Positions 36,661-49,422 of a stretch of DNA of 64,000 nucleotides are shown one piece after another. The stretch lies in NCBI GenBank assembly GCA_024362935.1, contig JANCRA010000011.1:5759501-5823500 (forward strand). The letters are read 5' to 3'. Under the pieces are notes generated by a model, which was not told the origin of the DNA, made no database searches, and was given only the letters and a program-made list of their open reading frames with translations. Every line of letters starts with the position of its first letter. Position 1 is the first letter of the stretch. Source of the DNA: Setophaga petechia (Eukaryota; Chordata; Aves; Passeriformes; Parulidae). Position numbers and translations under genes: made by a program.

Positions 36661-39600
36661 GCAAGAGTCTGTCCAGCATTTGTATAATTGTGTCAGATGA
36701 ACAGAGTATAGAAAACAAAGGATAAAGTTAAAAAGGTAAGAAATTTAATAAAGGTAAGAAATTTATTTTAATTTCTCCTTTGGGAAATGAAGCTTCATTA
36801 AAAACTAAACTATCTGAAAAATGCACTGTTTTTCATGAAATTCTATGATGAAAAGAATTGAAAAGCATTTTAACAATGTCAGTGTGATTAATTTGGATTC
36901 TTTTCAGAATAAATTGTTTCATGATTGAAACTCAGACCTCTTTTCTAGTTAATTATCTTATGGTAATGCATTTCAAATTTCCTGAAACAGCATCTCCTCT
37001 AGAAACTGTCTTTTAAGAAACTATAAAAAGTTGATTTTCTTCTCATTCAGAATGAGCACAATTTTCAAGGAGTCAGAACTTCCCTACATATTATAACTGG
37101 AGTGATGTTATAACAAAAGTAATTTGAGAGTCTCAGTGGATATGATAGGAAAATTTAAAAATTAATTCCAAGGATTATGAATTAGTGCCTACATGCTCCC
37201 ATCACCTCTGCACATGTAAAATTTTGTGGGAAAGGTAGTGCCATGTTTTTTGTTCTGTGTCTCTCCAGAAGAAAAGCCAAGTGCTCTTGATCTCTCTCTC
37301 ACTCTTGCTGATGTCTTAATACTGATGTCAGTCTAGATCTATATTATTGTAAATGCTGATTGAACCTGACTGTGTCACCATACGTTTAATGCTGCTGACC
37401 TTCAGGCCACCTCACAGAAATGTGCTGGTGTAAAATGCTAAATATGTACCACTGGAATACATTACTGGGACACACATCAGAGCTAGGTACTTCATTATTA
37501 ATCTTACAACCCATGAGACACTTCCATCATGTATATTGCCACCAGTCAAACCTTCTGCACCTGGAAATCTGCTGATTCTGGGAACTTTACTAGCAGGTCA
37601 TGGGACAGAGTAAAACACTGGCTAGTTCTGCTGCCTATACAGTTTTAACAAATGAGGTTAAAGCTTTGCTTTGTTTCCAAAATAAGCAAATTCAAGCAAG
37701 CCTATAGAGAAGAAGGGTGTGATTAGTTGCTGATGATACTTGCACAAATTTCAGTTGTGTTAGCACATCTCCATTTACACTACAGCCACAGGTTTAGACA
37801 ATTACCTTTTAATTATCAAGATGGTAACTGTTTATTCATTTTCACTATATATCAATTAACAGTAATAATGGGAACTGAGTTCTTATTGGAGATTGTCTCT
37901 CTCTTTAACTCAGTGATCCTTTCCTTCTGCTCACTTTACTGAGAATGTAACTCACATCAGGAAACAACAGCATAATGGAGAGTTCTGCCTATGAAATTTT
38001 CCCAAGCCAGCCAAATTATTTGGTAGCTGTACTGGTTTCAAACTTATAAGTCTAAATGCAAGTTTTTGCTTTGGTTTTGCACTTCAGAAATAGGAATCAG
38101 AGGTATCCTTGGTACTTATAAAGTGGGTTTCCCAAATAAACTCTTTCTTCTCTTTTCTTCTTCTTCCTTTCCCCTTCCCTTCCCCAGGTTCCACTGACAA
38201 GTCCTTTGTCTACTTAGAAGATACTAGAAGAAAATTAATCTAACTAGTACCCATTAACAGCTCCATTTTTAGCTTGAAGGATGAAAGTGGTTCCTGATTG
38301 AGTAAGGAAGTGAATATGAAGAAAGATCATTGCATACAGAAGACAGGGTCTGAGGTTGGAACTGGGACAACCTCTACACCCAGGAACAAAAATGGCTGCA
38401 TATGCTGGTTTGGAAAAGTTAGCTTCAAAACTAGAGGGATGGGATTTCAATTCATCAGCAAAACCCCTTGGAGTTAAGTCACTGCATTTTTGAAATACTG
38501 AAATTTAGTAGAAGATGAGTTTGGCAGCTGTAGAAACTTAAAAGAACAAAAGAATTTATACTTCCTTGTTGTACAGAGAATTTTGCCATCAAAGCAGGCA
38601 AGAGATTTTGATTCCTCTCTTCACTTTGCTTTTGTGTGTATCTTGCAGGAACTAAAGTTCATAGTCTCTCAAACTGTACATCAACGCTGAATAAAACCCC
38701 ATGGATTGGATGGTTTGGCAGAGGTTCTGAAAAAAACCATCAGTGGAAAGGAATTTGATGCACATTTGTTGGCATAGCAGTGAATATGAACAGAATTATG
38801 CATAGAAATATCTTCTGTGAGCAGGGAAACAGCACTAAGACACTCTGTTTCCCTCAGCACTTCATACTTAATCAGGGGCAAAATTACAGAAATATTAATT
38901 TTCTCCTTTGCTAAGGTTATGAGCAGGGTGCAGCAATTCTCACCTTGTGGCACTCTTGTGAGACATGTTCTTCCCATCATTTCTGACTAAGCAGCTCCTG
39001 AATTCTCTCCTGTTTGTGGTCCCAAAATTCTGATCTCTTGTAGGCTTCAGGTGTACTTAGAAATTATAAACACATTATAAATACATGCTGAATACTCTGA
39101 GTATTTCTCAATAGAGAAAAGCCCACTTTCTTGTCTTTTTCTCCACGGCTTCTAGCAGAAAGAATAAAGCTTAATAATTTATTTTTGGCAAGCAGCAAAG
39201 GGAACATTCCAAGTGCTGAATAACCTGAACAAATCAGGTTATTTTAAGTATAAATGCCAAGAGAATCTAGATAAAGCATAAACACTTCTTTTATTGGATG
39301 GCTGTATTTGCACTGCTCTTTCTCTCAGGCTCTTCAGCTCAAAGTCTTCCTATTGCCTTTCCCTTGAGTCCTTGGTCCTCAAGCTGGCTGTTTAAAGCTA
39401 TACAGGTTATAAAGAGCTATAATTTTGCTAAATTATATCTACATAAAGGGGTAAACTTGCTAAGAAGTACCTGGAAGATGGGCAAAAGACAGATAGTTTT
39501 CATCAAGGTCTCACTCATGGACAAAATCTCTCTGGGTAATGCAATTAGAGTTGCTAATTCCTGAGGGTTTCCCAAGAGGGAACCTGGCCTAATTCAGGAA

Positions 39601-40906
39601 CTGACAGAGCTCCACTTGCAGAGCCAAGTGGGAGGGAGTCTCACCTGCTGCAGTGTGTGCATCCATCCAACTGCCTGCCTGAAACCAGCACACAGCTGGT
39701 CCCATGCAGGGTACTGCAGTCTGTGCAATTTGCACTTCTTTCTCTGGAGTTATTTGCATTTTCCTTCTCCTGAGCTAAGGGAAATCACAATGGACATATT
39801 TTCAGTGGTCTCAGAAGAGACTCCCACTCCCACGTTGCTGGGCAGTGAGAGTTCCATAAAGGATGAGTACTTGACAGGATTCTGGGCTCATATTGTATAT
39901 AATACAGATATAACCAACAGTTTAATATAAAGGACAAAGATTAATAATATGCTCTCTAGGAAAATCTGATTGTCATGCTGGTATTCTGAACATGAGATGA
40001 GGACAGACAATATACATTATTACGGGGTCATGATGGCCCTAAGCAGATTAGTTTCACTTTGAATCTCTCTTAAAAGATACATGGCATCTTCAGATTGACT
40101 GGCTCGTAACATTTTTAAAGGAGCCTTACTGCATGCTGAAGAGAGCTGCCAAAGAGATGTCCTGCAAATATATCATTTGATTATTGTCCACTTGTTAAAC
40201 AAGTGGTTTTCCAGAAGCTAGCCTGTGTTGGCTGCCTAATAAATGCTCAGGAAGTAAAAAAAAAAGAAGAAGAATTTTCTGTTTTATTTTTAACCTTTCT
40301 CATTCCTTAATTAAAATCCTAATAATGATACAGTCCTTATTTTCTTTTTTTTTTTTTATAATTTTTTTTGTTACCTATGTTGAAAAGTGATGTCTGAAGT
40401 AAGCACCAGGAATGATCTCTTTGTGGCAGCTCCCCTTTCCTGAAGCTGCATAAGCCATACAGGCTCTCTTGCACATACTAGTTTTGGTCTCCTCTGCACT
40501 TAAACAAGACTGTTTCAGTTCTGCAGAAACAGAATTGCTTCAGTTCAGAAGCCTGATGAGATTATTTCCTTTACAGGGGGTTCTTCTGCCTTAAAGTCAT
40601 GTTCATTCTTTTAATTTTGAATTGTGCTGCTGCAGAAATATAGGAAATAAAAAATAACCACTGTGGTAGCAACATTACCCATGCTAGTACAGTGTATGTT
40701 TAAGTTTATGTTTAAGTTTGCAAAAAATCTGAAAATGGAGGATCATGTTTATGTGATAATCCATATCTTAAAGGGGAGGACCTAGTGCTGTACTGGCCAT
40801 ATATGCCAACAATGAGGAAGAGCCAAAAAATTTACCCATGTCCTGAGTTCACCTAAAAGCAAAGGTGTGTCAGACACAGGCTACTTGGCTTCTCTCAGTG
40901 TGGTTC

Positions 40907-40946
40907 TCCTGTCCCCTCTCCTCCCCTCCTGTCCCCTCTCCTCCCC
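40907..40946. repeat. 20-bp pyrimidine tandem duplication followed by a CTCTC run
   Basis: The unit TCCTGTCCCCTCTCCTCCCC is present twice without mismatch. It is followed to about 40,975 by CTCTC-type repeats, making a polypyrimidine tract of about 70 bp. Confidence 0.95.
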
Positions 40947-43418
40947 TTCCCTCTCCTCTCCTCTCCTATTCCCTTGCTATGGTTTCCTCTTGCTTGAGCA
41001 CTGATAAAGAAGAAATCTCTTGGCTGTGTAGTTTGTCCCCCCATTCGACCAATTTTCTCTTCTTTTGCCCTAATGCTAAGGGCAGAGATGCTGTTGCAGA
41101 CACGGTGGAGATCTCTTGCAGATCCATGTGCTGCATCTGCAAGTATTTGCCACCAGCAGAGCAATTCCATCATTCTCCCCCAGGACAGCAGGCACAGCAG
41201 ATCCTGTGGCCACACTGATCATTTCCCTCCTGTTGTGTTGCTCTGAAATCACAGCTTCCCTCTTCAACTCTGCCTCCAAACCACAGAGATGGTTACAGTC
41301 TGTGGGAGGGCAGGAAACATGGGGAAATATTCTAGGGCTTTTTACATATACTTTGTTCTGAACTAAATGCTGGCATGAAGAGGACCAGTTCAGCCTCCAC
41401 TCAGGTGCGCTATAGACCCACCACCAGCCACAGGTGACCTAGTCTAGACTCATCTTAACAAACTACTTCAAACCAGCTGGTTTTATGTTAACAAAAGGAA
41501 ATACAGGCTATGTATGTGAATCTACTTTCTTAGGAATTCTGGGCGAACTGTGAATCCCACAGCTGTTTCCAGGGGTGGCAAGCACAGCCTTTTCACATTC
41601 CCAAAGAAAGGAGAGCTTCCTGTGCTCTGAAAATAACCTCATCAAAATTTTGCACATCAAAGCATATCATAAAGACATTGGGTGCTTTTGTTAAAAAAAA
41701 AAAAAAAAAAGAAAAATAGAACACTTATCTTTAAAGCTCTCCTTTTGCTGAAGTTTCTCTCTCCTGTGTGCTTCCTTGGGACTTTTCATTATTTCCGACC
41801 ATCAATCAATCATACTCCCCAGTGAATCAGCTCATCTACTCATCTTCACCTCCCTGCAATTTCCCAACGAGGTTAGAAACAGCAAATTGCTGTAATGTTA
41901 AGTAATAAACCCCAACCTTTTTATGACTTGGCTGTTGCTTACTTTTCTCTAGTGGATACCAATAAAATAGAAAGAGCTCCCTTGAGTAGCACATCTGAGA
42001 AGCTGGAATGCTTTTAAGTGCGACAGGTTAGAAGAAGTCTTTAGAGACAATCTCTGGTACTCTCTAAAATTAACTCCTTGGGGAAATCTTAAATAATTCT
42101 GCATAATTAGAAACCTTGTAATTGGATGCAGAAGAGTTACAACTACTTTATTATCTCTGTTGAAGTGGCCTTCTGTTACACTGAAGGTTAAGTAAGCCTG
42201 ACTGCTTCTGCGTCTCCTATTCTGCACATGCAAAATCTTTGATGCCAAGGAGGATAATTTCTTCTATAGCTACTGTAATGTCCTATTGAATCAGATCAAG
42301 TTTTCAGCTATGTAACTACTTGTTGTAGAGAATTTTATTAATCTCCCTCCTCCAGTTTGTTACCTGTTTAGAGAAATAATTCCTAATGATGGGACAATAC
42401 CCTGAAGGAAGGGGAGACAGGTAACATGGCCCTTAACCTTCTCCTGGTCCATCCTTCTTTAGCCTCTTCGAGCACGCACACAGATCCAGACACAGTGTGT
42501 GATGCCCCACACACAACACAGTCCCTAGATCTAGATAAGGGTTGGATCCAGCCCTGTTTTTGTTTGCTGTCCACAAACATGATGAGCACAATATATGTAC
42601 TGAGCCAGAAAATATATTGTGAGAAATGTGTAGCAGAGAAATGAGGAAGTGTATTCGAAGTCAAAATATATTCTGAATAAATATTTTCTGTATGCTATCT
42701 GAAAGATACACATTGCAAATAAAGTCTTCTGAGAACATGAAGAACATATGTGGGAGTAGTCATCATGGGCTTGCCAAAGGAAAATCCTGCCTGAGCAACT
42801 CCATTACCTTGAATAGACTCAATTTATAATTTCTGAAATAAAGTAATAACAACAAAGATGGGAGAGGGTTGCTTAAACTTAAATAAGTAACGTGGTATTA
42901 AAAAATCAAGACAATAAAAAAAATGCTTTGTGGATTCCAAATGTCAGTGCAATTACTTGTTCCTCAATTTGGTGCATCTCTAAAGGGTAAGTTTACAAAA
43001 AGCTTCCTCATATGTCTTGAGAAGTGTCCTGGGTTAAAGTCAGTCCCTACTGGGATTGACTTTATCACTACAAACTAAGTTTATCATCAGATGTCTTAAT
43101 TCTGAAGCAATCTTCAAAGGTATTGCCTAAGAAATGTAATCTGCCTTCTGCCCAGCAAATGGAGGAGTGGAGGAGTAGTGACCAGTGAAATAACATGAGG
43201 CATCTGAAGGGCTGAAAGTTTAAAGTGCATGACAACTTTTAAAGAAAGGCACAACTAGGAAACAATAGGGTGAAATCATAAAGACTAAAGGTGTTACAGA
43301 GACCCAAGATACACAATCTTTGCTCTCAACAGAAACTCAGCACCTCACATGCAGTTTTCTTTCCAATTTTCTGATTTCTTTAAAGAACTGCTTCATTAGA
43401 CTCTTCATGAGATATTTC

Positions 43419-43419
<1 letters not shown>

Positions 43420-43457
<38 letters not shown>

Positions 43458-43478
43458 AAAAAAGAAAGAAAGAAAGAG
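43420..43478. repeat. (GAAA)n microsatellite
   Basis: About 59 bp of GAAA tetramers with a single AAAAA interruption lie just left of the solo LTR at 43,683. Confidence 0.97.
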
Positions 43479-43682
43479 AAATAACAATAGCTACTGCAAA
43501 ACAAATCAACCACAAAAACATGAAAACCCCAAATAACTTTTTAATGCTATGGATTCAAATAAGAAAGATGTAATCCTTTTTTACACTTGTCAACCTCTGT
43601 TAGCATAATAACCATGCATAAGTGAGAAAGTAGTTTGTATTAGTAACACAATTTTCCCTGGAATTGGCCAATTAAATTACAC

Positions 43683-44418
43683 TGCTCATAGTTTAAATCC
43701 ATCTGGAAATTAAGCACCATGCAGCTGCTCACTCAAAGCCCCTTCTCTCCCCCCAGCCCAGTGGAATGGGGAGGAGAATCAAAGTAAAATTTGCAGGTTG
43801 CAATAAGAAGAGTTTAATAATCAAAACCAAAGTAAAACACAGTAATAGTGGTAAATTATAGTAATCATGACAATAAAAAGGGAAGAACAAATGATGTACA
43901 GTACAATTGCTCACCATCCAGTCATGCCAGATCCCCTTCCTGAACCCTGACTGGTCCCCCCTTCTGTGTAACTCCCCCAGTTCATATACTGGGCATGATG
44001 TTCGCTGGTGTGGAATATCCCTTTGACTAGTTCAAGTCACTTGGCTATACTCCTTCCCATTTTTTTTTGCATACCTCCTGTCTGGCAAAGCATAAGACAA
44101 AAAAACCCAAAAACCAAAAAATCCCAACCCAACCAACCAAAGAAAACCCCTCACAAACCAACACTAAATGCCTCCTCCCCCCAGAAAACCCACCAAACAA
44201 ACAAACAAACAAAACCTCCACCAAACAAACAAACAAACCACAAAATCCCTAACCAAAACCCCATTAACTAAATCAAAGTCCTCAACTTAGATAAACACAA
44301 TTTAGCAAGAACCAAAACATCAGTGTGTTATCAACACCATTCTCATTGCAAATCCAAAACACAGCACTGTAACAGCTTCTGAAAAGACATTAATTCTATC
44401 CCAGCTAAAACCAGGACA
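43683..44418 (-). mobile_element. Solo LTR (avian ERV), about 736 bp
   Basis: Read on the minus strand it begins TGTCCTGGTTTTAGCTGGG with GATAGAATTAAT following. It contains the 'gttgataacaca' motif, a 'ggatattccacacc' segment next to a CATGCCCAGTATATGAACTG TATA-like region, and a poly(A)-signal-like 'attattaaactcttcttatt' stretch. It ends with the GGTTTAAACC-type terminus. This matches the common avian LTR closely. A CAAA-rich low-complexity block (44,096-44,262) has expanded inside it. TTAC occurs just outside both ends (43,677-43,680 and 44,420-44,423), a possible trace of a target-site duplication, though the ends are ambiguous by 1-2 bp. No viral genes remain. Confidence 0.75.
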
Positions 44419-47400
44419 GTTACCTATGTTGAACTGAGTCTTCACAATTTGGGATCTCTGCACATTGCATGTCAGTGCTCCTCAGGGCAATACACGTCCT
44501 TAGGGACAGCAGGTGCAGTTTGTCCATGGATTCAGACTAGAGGTAATTTATGCCTCTGTCATTACGGGTGTGCATGTCTATCCTTTGAGGAGATCTTTCT
44601 AGATCTACATGAAGGAAATTCCTAACATCTGATTATGTGGGGCCATAAAGGCTTCTTCTGGAGTCCAGCAGTTCTCTTTTGGCACCTTAGGTCAAGGTAT
44701 GTGATACAGAAAAAGCCTGTAGCTTCACAGGTCAAGGAAAAAGGCACCATATCCTTTTTCTTACAATTGCAATAAGTCATTGTGGAATGGAAAGGGTCAT
44801 ATAGAGGTGCCATGGTCATGCCAGAGTCTTACCCCAGCCATGTTAATTCCTACAGAGCATACAGTGTGTCAGAGACTATCATCAAAGTCCATATATTGGG
44901 TGCACTTGGTTGCTTTCTGAAGGATAATATTAGCATCACGCACTGTAACTACTTGCTCAAGTTATTAAGTATCACACAGTCAACTCCAAAGGATCTTTGT
45001 CTTTTTATTTCTAGTCAAATAATTATTTTATGGAAATTTTTGTGCACTGTATAGGCGATGAGGTAGAATTTACACTTTAAAATGCATGAATTTCATAGCA
45101 AAACTTTTCAATATTTTTGTATGTCTTGATAGATGTGAGACTAATCTGGAAGATCCTGATGCCTAAAGAAGAAAATTTGGACTAGTTCATATTAAGGCAA
45201 ATTTTTGCTGGAGTGATGTGGAGTTTCATTAAAAATTCATTAAAAATTGTGCATAATAGCTCTTCAATATTTCCTTTGCTCTTAAATGATTCCTCTATTT
45301 GACAAATATCAGTAACACACCTAAAGAAGAATTAAACTAAATTAAAAAAAATCTTATTCAGTTTTCCAGTTTCCAGTCTGGAATATTAAGGTGGTGCTGC
45401 TGTAGGGACAGAATGGCATCTCAGCTGGTCCTGGATTAGGACTGGTGCTTGCTGCCCATCTGACAGTAAACTGATAAAGCAGTAACAGCTGATGAGGGTC
45501 ATGGAGAAGGAAATTTGAAGAGATCTGCATGCCTGAAGCAACTGGTGTAACTGCTTGATAATACACACCTGCTACTCCATGGCCATAGGCAGAATGCCAG
45601 GAAGAAGGCAGAGAAGGAAGAGAAACAGGGGTGAACCTCCCACTGTTATTGACTGGAAACAGAATAAAGGATAAGTGTTACCACTGGGACCGTGCAGAAT
45701 GACAAAGCACACAGTTTTCTAAACATGGAGCAGTATAAGCTGTTTATATATTCAAAAATGTTTCATGAAGGAACACAAACAACACTGAAAGAGTGATTTC
45801 AGAATATGCTAATAAAATTGAGAAAAATAGGAAGAAAGTTTTGGGAAATCTTCCTGTTGCACAAACTTACTTTAAAAAAATCATCTTTACATCTTTTAAG
45901 ATTAAAAAAAAAAGTACTCACAAAAGAAGAAATATGTATAATAGGAAAAGGAATATCTGGTTTTTATCCCAGTTTTGGTATTAGTTTCCCGTATTTAACC
46001 CCTTTGTTTTATTTGTGATCACAAGAAGTGTGAAGAAAGCAAACATTGTTCAGAGGTTTTACAAAGATAGCTAGTTCACTGTTGTAGAAAGCTTTTATTC
46101 TGCTCTTTCAATGAAGAAGAAATTCTCTGGTCAAGTCAGGACTTCTACAAATGATATCAAGCCCCCCAGGATTTGAGTGGCTCAAGATTTGAATCAAACT
46201 TTGCAATTTGTTTTTTGGTTGTTTCCCAGTAGCTCTAGCTGGACAGTTATGATTAAGCAATTGCATTGCGAATGTTGTATGCTTGGCTAATCTTTTGTTT
46301 TAAGAAAAAAGGAAGACAATCCCAAGATGAATGGCTGTCTGGATGAGAGCCACCAGGAGTGAAGTCAGCAGAACTCAGCAGTAACTGGGGGAAAGGCAAT
46401 TCTGGCAGTGACAGATTGTGACCATTGATTCATTGACCACCTACTTAAATCAGACCCCAGACTCAACTGGAGGGAAGAACTGCACATGCAGACTAATTAG
46501 CCTGAGGAGCAAGAGATACAACTAATAGGAATTTGAGTACTAATTAGTAAAATAAATATGTATTCTGTAACCAGTGAGTGCTGATGCCTTTGTTTGTTAA
46601 AATGCATAGTCTTGATAACCAGAGAGCCAGCCTTTTGTGGGTTATCTCCCTACTTTGTGCAAACCAGAATAAAAAACTGAAATACCTCAACTTGGTGTGT
46701 GAATTGGTGCTGCATATCAGGGAATGAGCAGCACAACACAATGGTTCACATCAACATTTCTGTTATTGTGGGAGCAATAATGGGGAATGACTCCATTTTG
46801 AGGCTGAGAACTTCTTGCTGGGCTTTGATATGCTGCTGATGTGTTTATTTTCTAAAGCAACACCTGGGTTTGCAGACTGCCTATTTTGCCTGATGACTTG
46901 GAAAGCACTCCAGAGCAGATTCATTCAAAGGGACTATATGCTTGATTTACAGTACACATATTTTATAAATGCAATTTTAAGTGCTTCAAGGGACAGCTGG
47001 AGGCAATATATCCAACACAAAATGCTTATACAGTGTTTTGAGAATGGAAAGTACACAAGAGCCAGACAGTTGAAAAAAAAATATTGTGCCCAGTGAAAAC
47101 TGGTAAAATTGAAATTGTTATAATAAAGATTAAGAAGCAATGGTATAGGTGGCTCAAACCTCCAAACAAACACATTCAGAAACAAACTCTAAATCCAGGT
47201 AAAGAACTGAAGAATCGATGAGCTATAGAGCTTATCCATGGAAATTTCTGTATGCCTTCAGGTTTTGTGAATGTCTTTGCCTGAAAATGTCTACCAGTGA
47301 CATGTCTACCTTTCCTTTGTGTTTAATAATGTTGTATGCAACTATTTACAACACTCCTTAGGGGTTTATTGGCTGTAGAGAGAACAGTTTTGATGACAGT

Positions 47401-49402
47401 ACCGTCAAAGAGGGCAAACCAATATATCTACTTACATGACTAACACCTGTGTGCTGCTAAGTCTTTGAAAGATCAAGTTTGGAAACCTCCTTCTGATGTT
47501 ATCTAATGATATAATTTGAATGAGGTTTACTAAATAACTTCAGTTTAAACACATGCTTTTGGGTATCAATATATAAGCATTTTAAGTCAGTCTCAAAGTC
47601 AATAAATAGTTTCAACACATCTAAATATTTTTCAACACAGTTATTTTGTCTCTGTTGAACCTGCTAAGAGGTATCATTTGGAAATATTTGTTTTCAAAAG
47701 TCCAAAATACCATGCACCTGGACTCCTACTTGCCTAAGTTGTGCCCTATAATAGAGATCTGCTCTCTACACAAGCCTTATATTTAGCAAACACCCTAATC
47801 TTAATTACTGTGTGCAAGGCTGTCTCTTCCAGCATCATAGGTTCCTTCTTCCTGTTATGGAAAAGCTGCCCTCGAGTGCAGGAAAGGGTGCACAGAGGTT
47901 GCTGTGGATGGAACAGGTTTGGGGACAGAGGGAGCAGGCTCCTTCATGCACAGACCTAGTCCTTCTACCCTGTTTCTCATCCTTCTTCTGTATAACTCCA
48001 CTCAAGTAGGACTAGAAAGCATTTTTTGTGTTTACAGCATCTCTTGTGACTGGAGGAGAGGAGGAACAGGACCAAAAAGAACACACAGCCCTTTTTCATG
48101 TGATTCTCTATCAAGACTAACATCCTTTAAGTTCTTTCAGCCCTCTCCATCTCATCTGATCATTCATTTATTTGTATTCTACGTCTCTCTCCCAAGATGC
48201 CTGATACTGAGCACCTCTTACAAGTTCCTGTGTGCCCAACAAGCCTGCTGAGGACTACTGAATGCTTCAAAAGAAAGACAGGACACTCCAAGCCTTGGGC
48301 AAAATCTTTGCTGCAAATTTAATAGATGGCTGTTATTGCAATTACATTGTGTCCCCAATCTCAGCTGCTGGAATAGGGGTGCAGACACCAGAGCCTAGAA
48401 AAAACAGACAAGAAGTGGAGTTTCCAGTTCACAGTCTTGGCATGTAGGAGGTGAGACCATTAAGAAGAGACTTTTCCAAGCCCAGTCATAATCTACATCT
48501 CCTTTAAACTACACAGTAGAGAAGAGCCAGGCTGTCTACTGAACTCTGATTTTGGGGGCTTCTAGTTAAAATGCTCTTTTGCCTGGGGCTAGGGTCGTAA
48601 GAGTCAGAATGGGAGGCAAATTAGGCTTAAAATCATGTTTTCACCAGTGTTTAATAAAAAATGTGAATGTTCTCTCAGAGGATGTTTGTAACTCATCAGC
48701 TAGCCTAGCTTGAAACTATGAATAATAAATAATTTAGTAGATACACTACAACAAGGATTATAAACATGCAAAGTGATATAAACAGTGCCTGACATAGGGA
48801 AACACTCAGATGAGCTCTGCCTTTGATTTTGGAAGCTGAGATTTTTTTTAATCCTCATGCTTCTACAAAGGCATAGACCCCTGCTATGTTCAATGCCTGC
48901 CAGTACCATACTGTGGTTTCTTAAATAAAGAAATAACAACAAAGATGAAGAAGGACTGCTGAAGCTTTGCTCAGTAAAAACCAATTATAAACCAAGAAAA
49001 CACAAAGAAATTAATCCATAAGGTTTTTTTTCTTCTGATCTAAGACTGTTGTAACTGATGACCTGATTTATACTCTCAAACTTAAACACGTTTGTTTATC
49101 CAAGCTACCAACTTGATTGTCTGCTTCAGAGCTGACTTGAAGCAAACCTTAAAGCTGCTTAATAAAGCTTAATAGTAAAACTCAGTCAAATGTTACTGTG
49201 TTATTGAAACAGTCTCTGCATTTTGGGTTATCCTTTCATACTAAATACTTTTACAAAATCACTGAACCAAAAATATTAGGTGAAACTGACCTCCAATCCA
49301 TAACCTGCTAGGACTGTACCCTTGCTGTGGAAAAAGTGAAAATGCAGGTTACTTTTCTGTGCTTTGCAACTTACTGAAATATACTGTAAAAGCAAATATA
49401 TG

Positions 49403-49422
49403 AAAGATATATATATATCTTT
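49403..49422. repeat. 20-bp perfect AT palindrome
   Basis: AAAGATATATATATATCTTT reads the same on both strands. It is built around a TA run, in the intergenic region. Confidence 0.9.

Noticed and set aside
38026..38200. TGTACTGGTTT start with TATAAA and AATAAACTCTTTCTTC motifs, resembling a small LTR
   Set aside because: It is suggestive of an LTR start and R/U5 region, but no matching 3' end or target-site duplication could be identified and it did not match a family I recognise.
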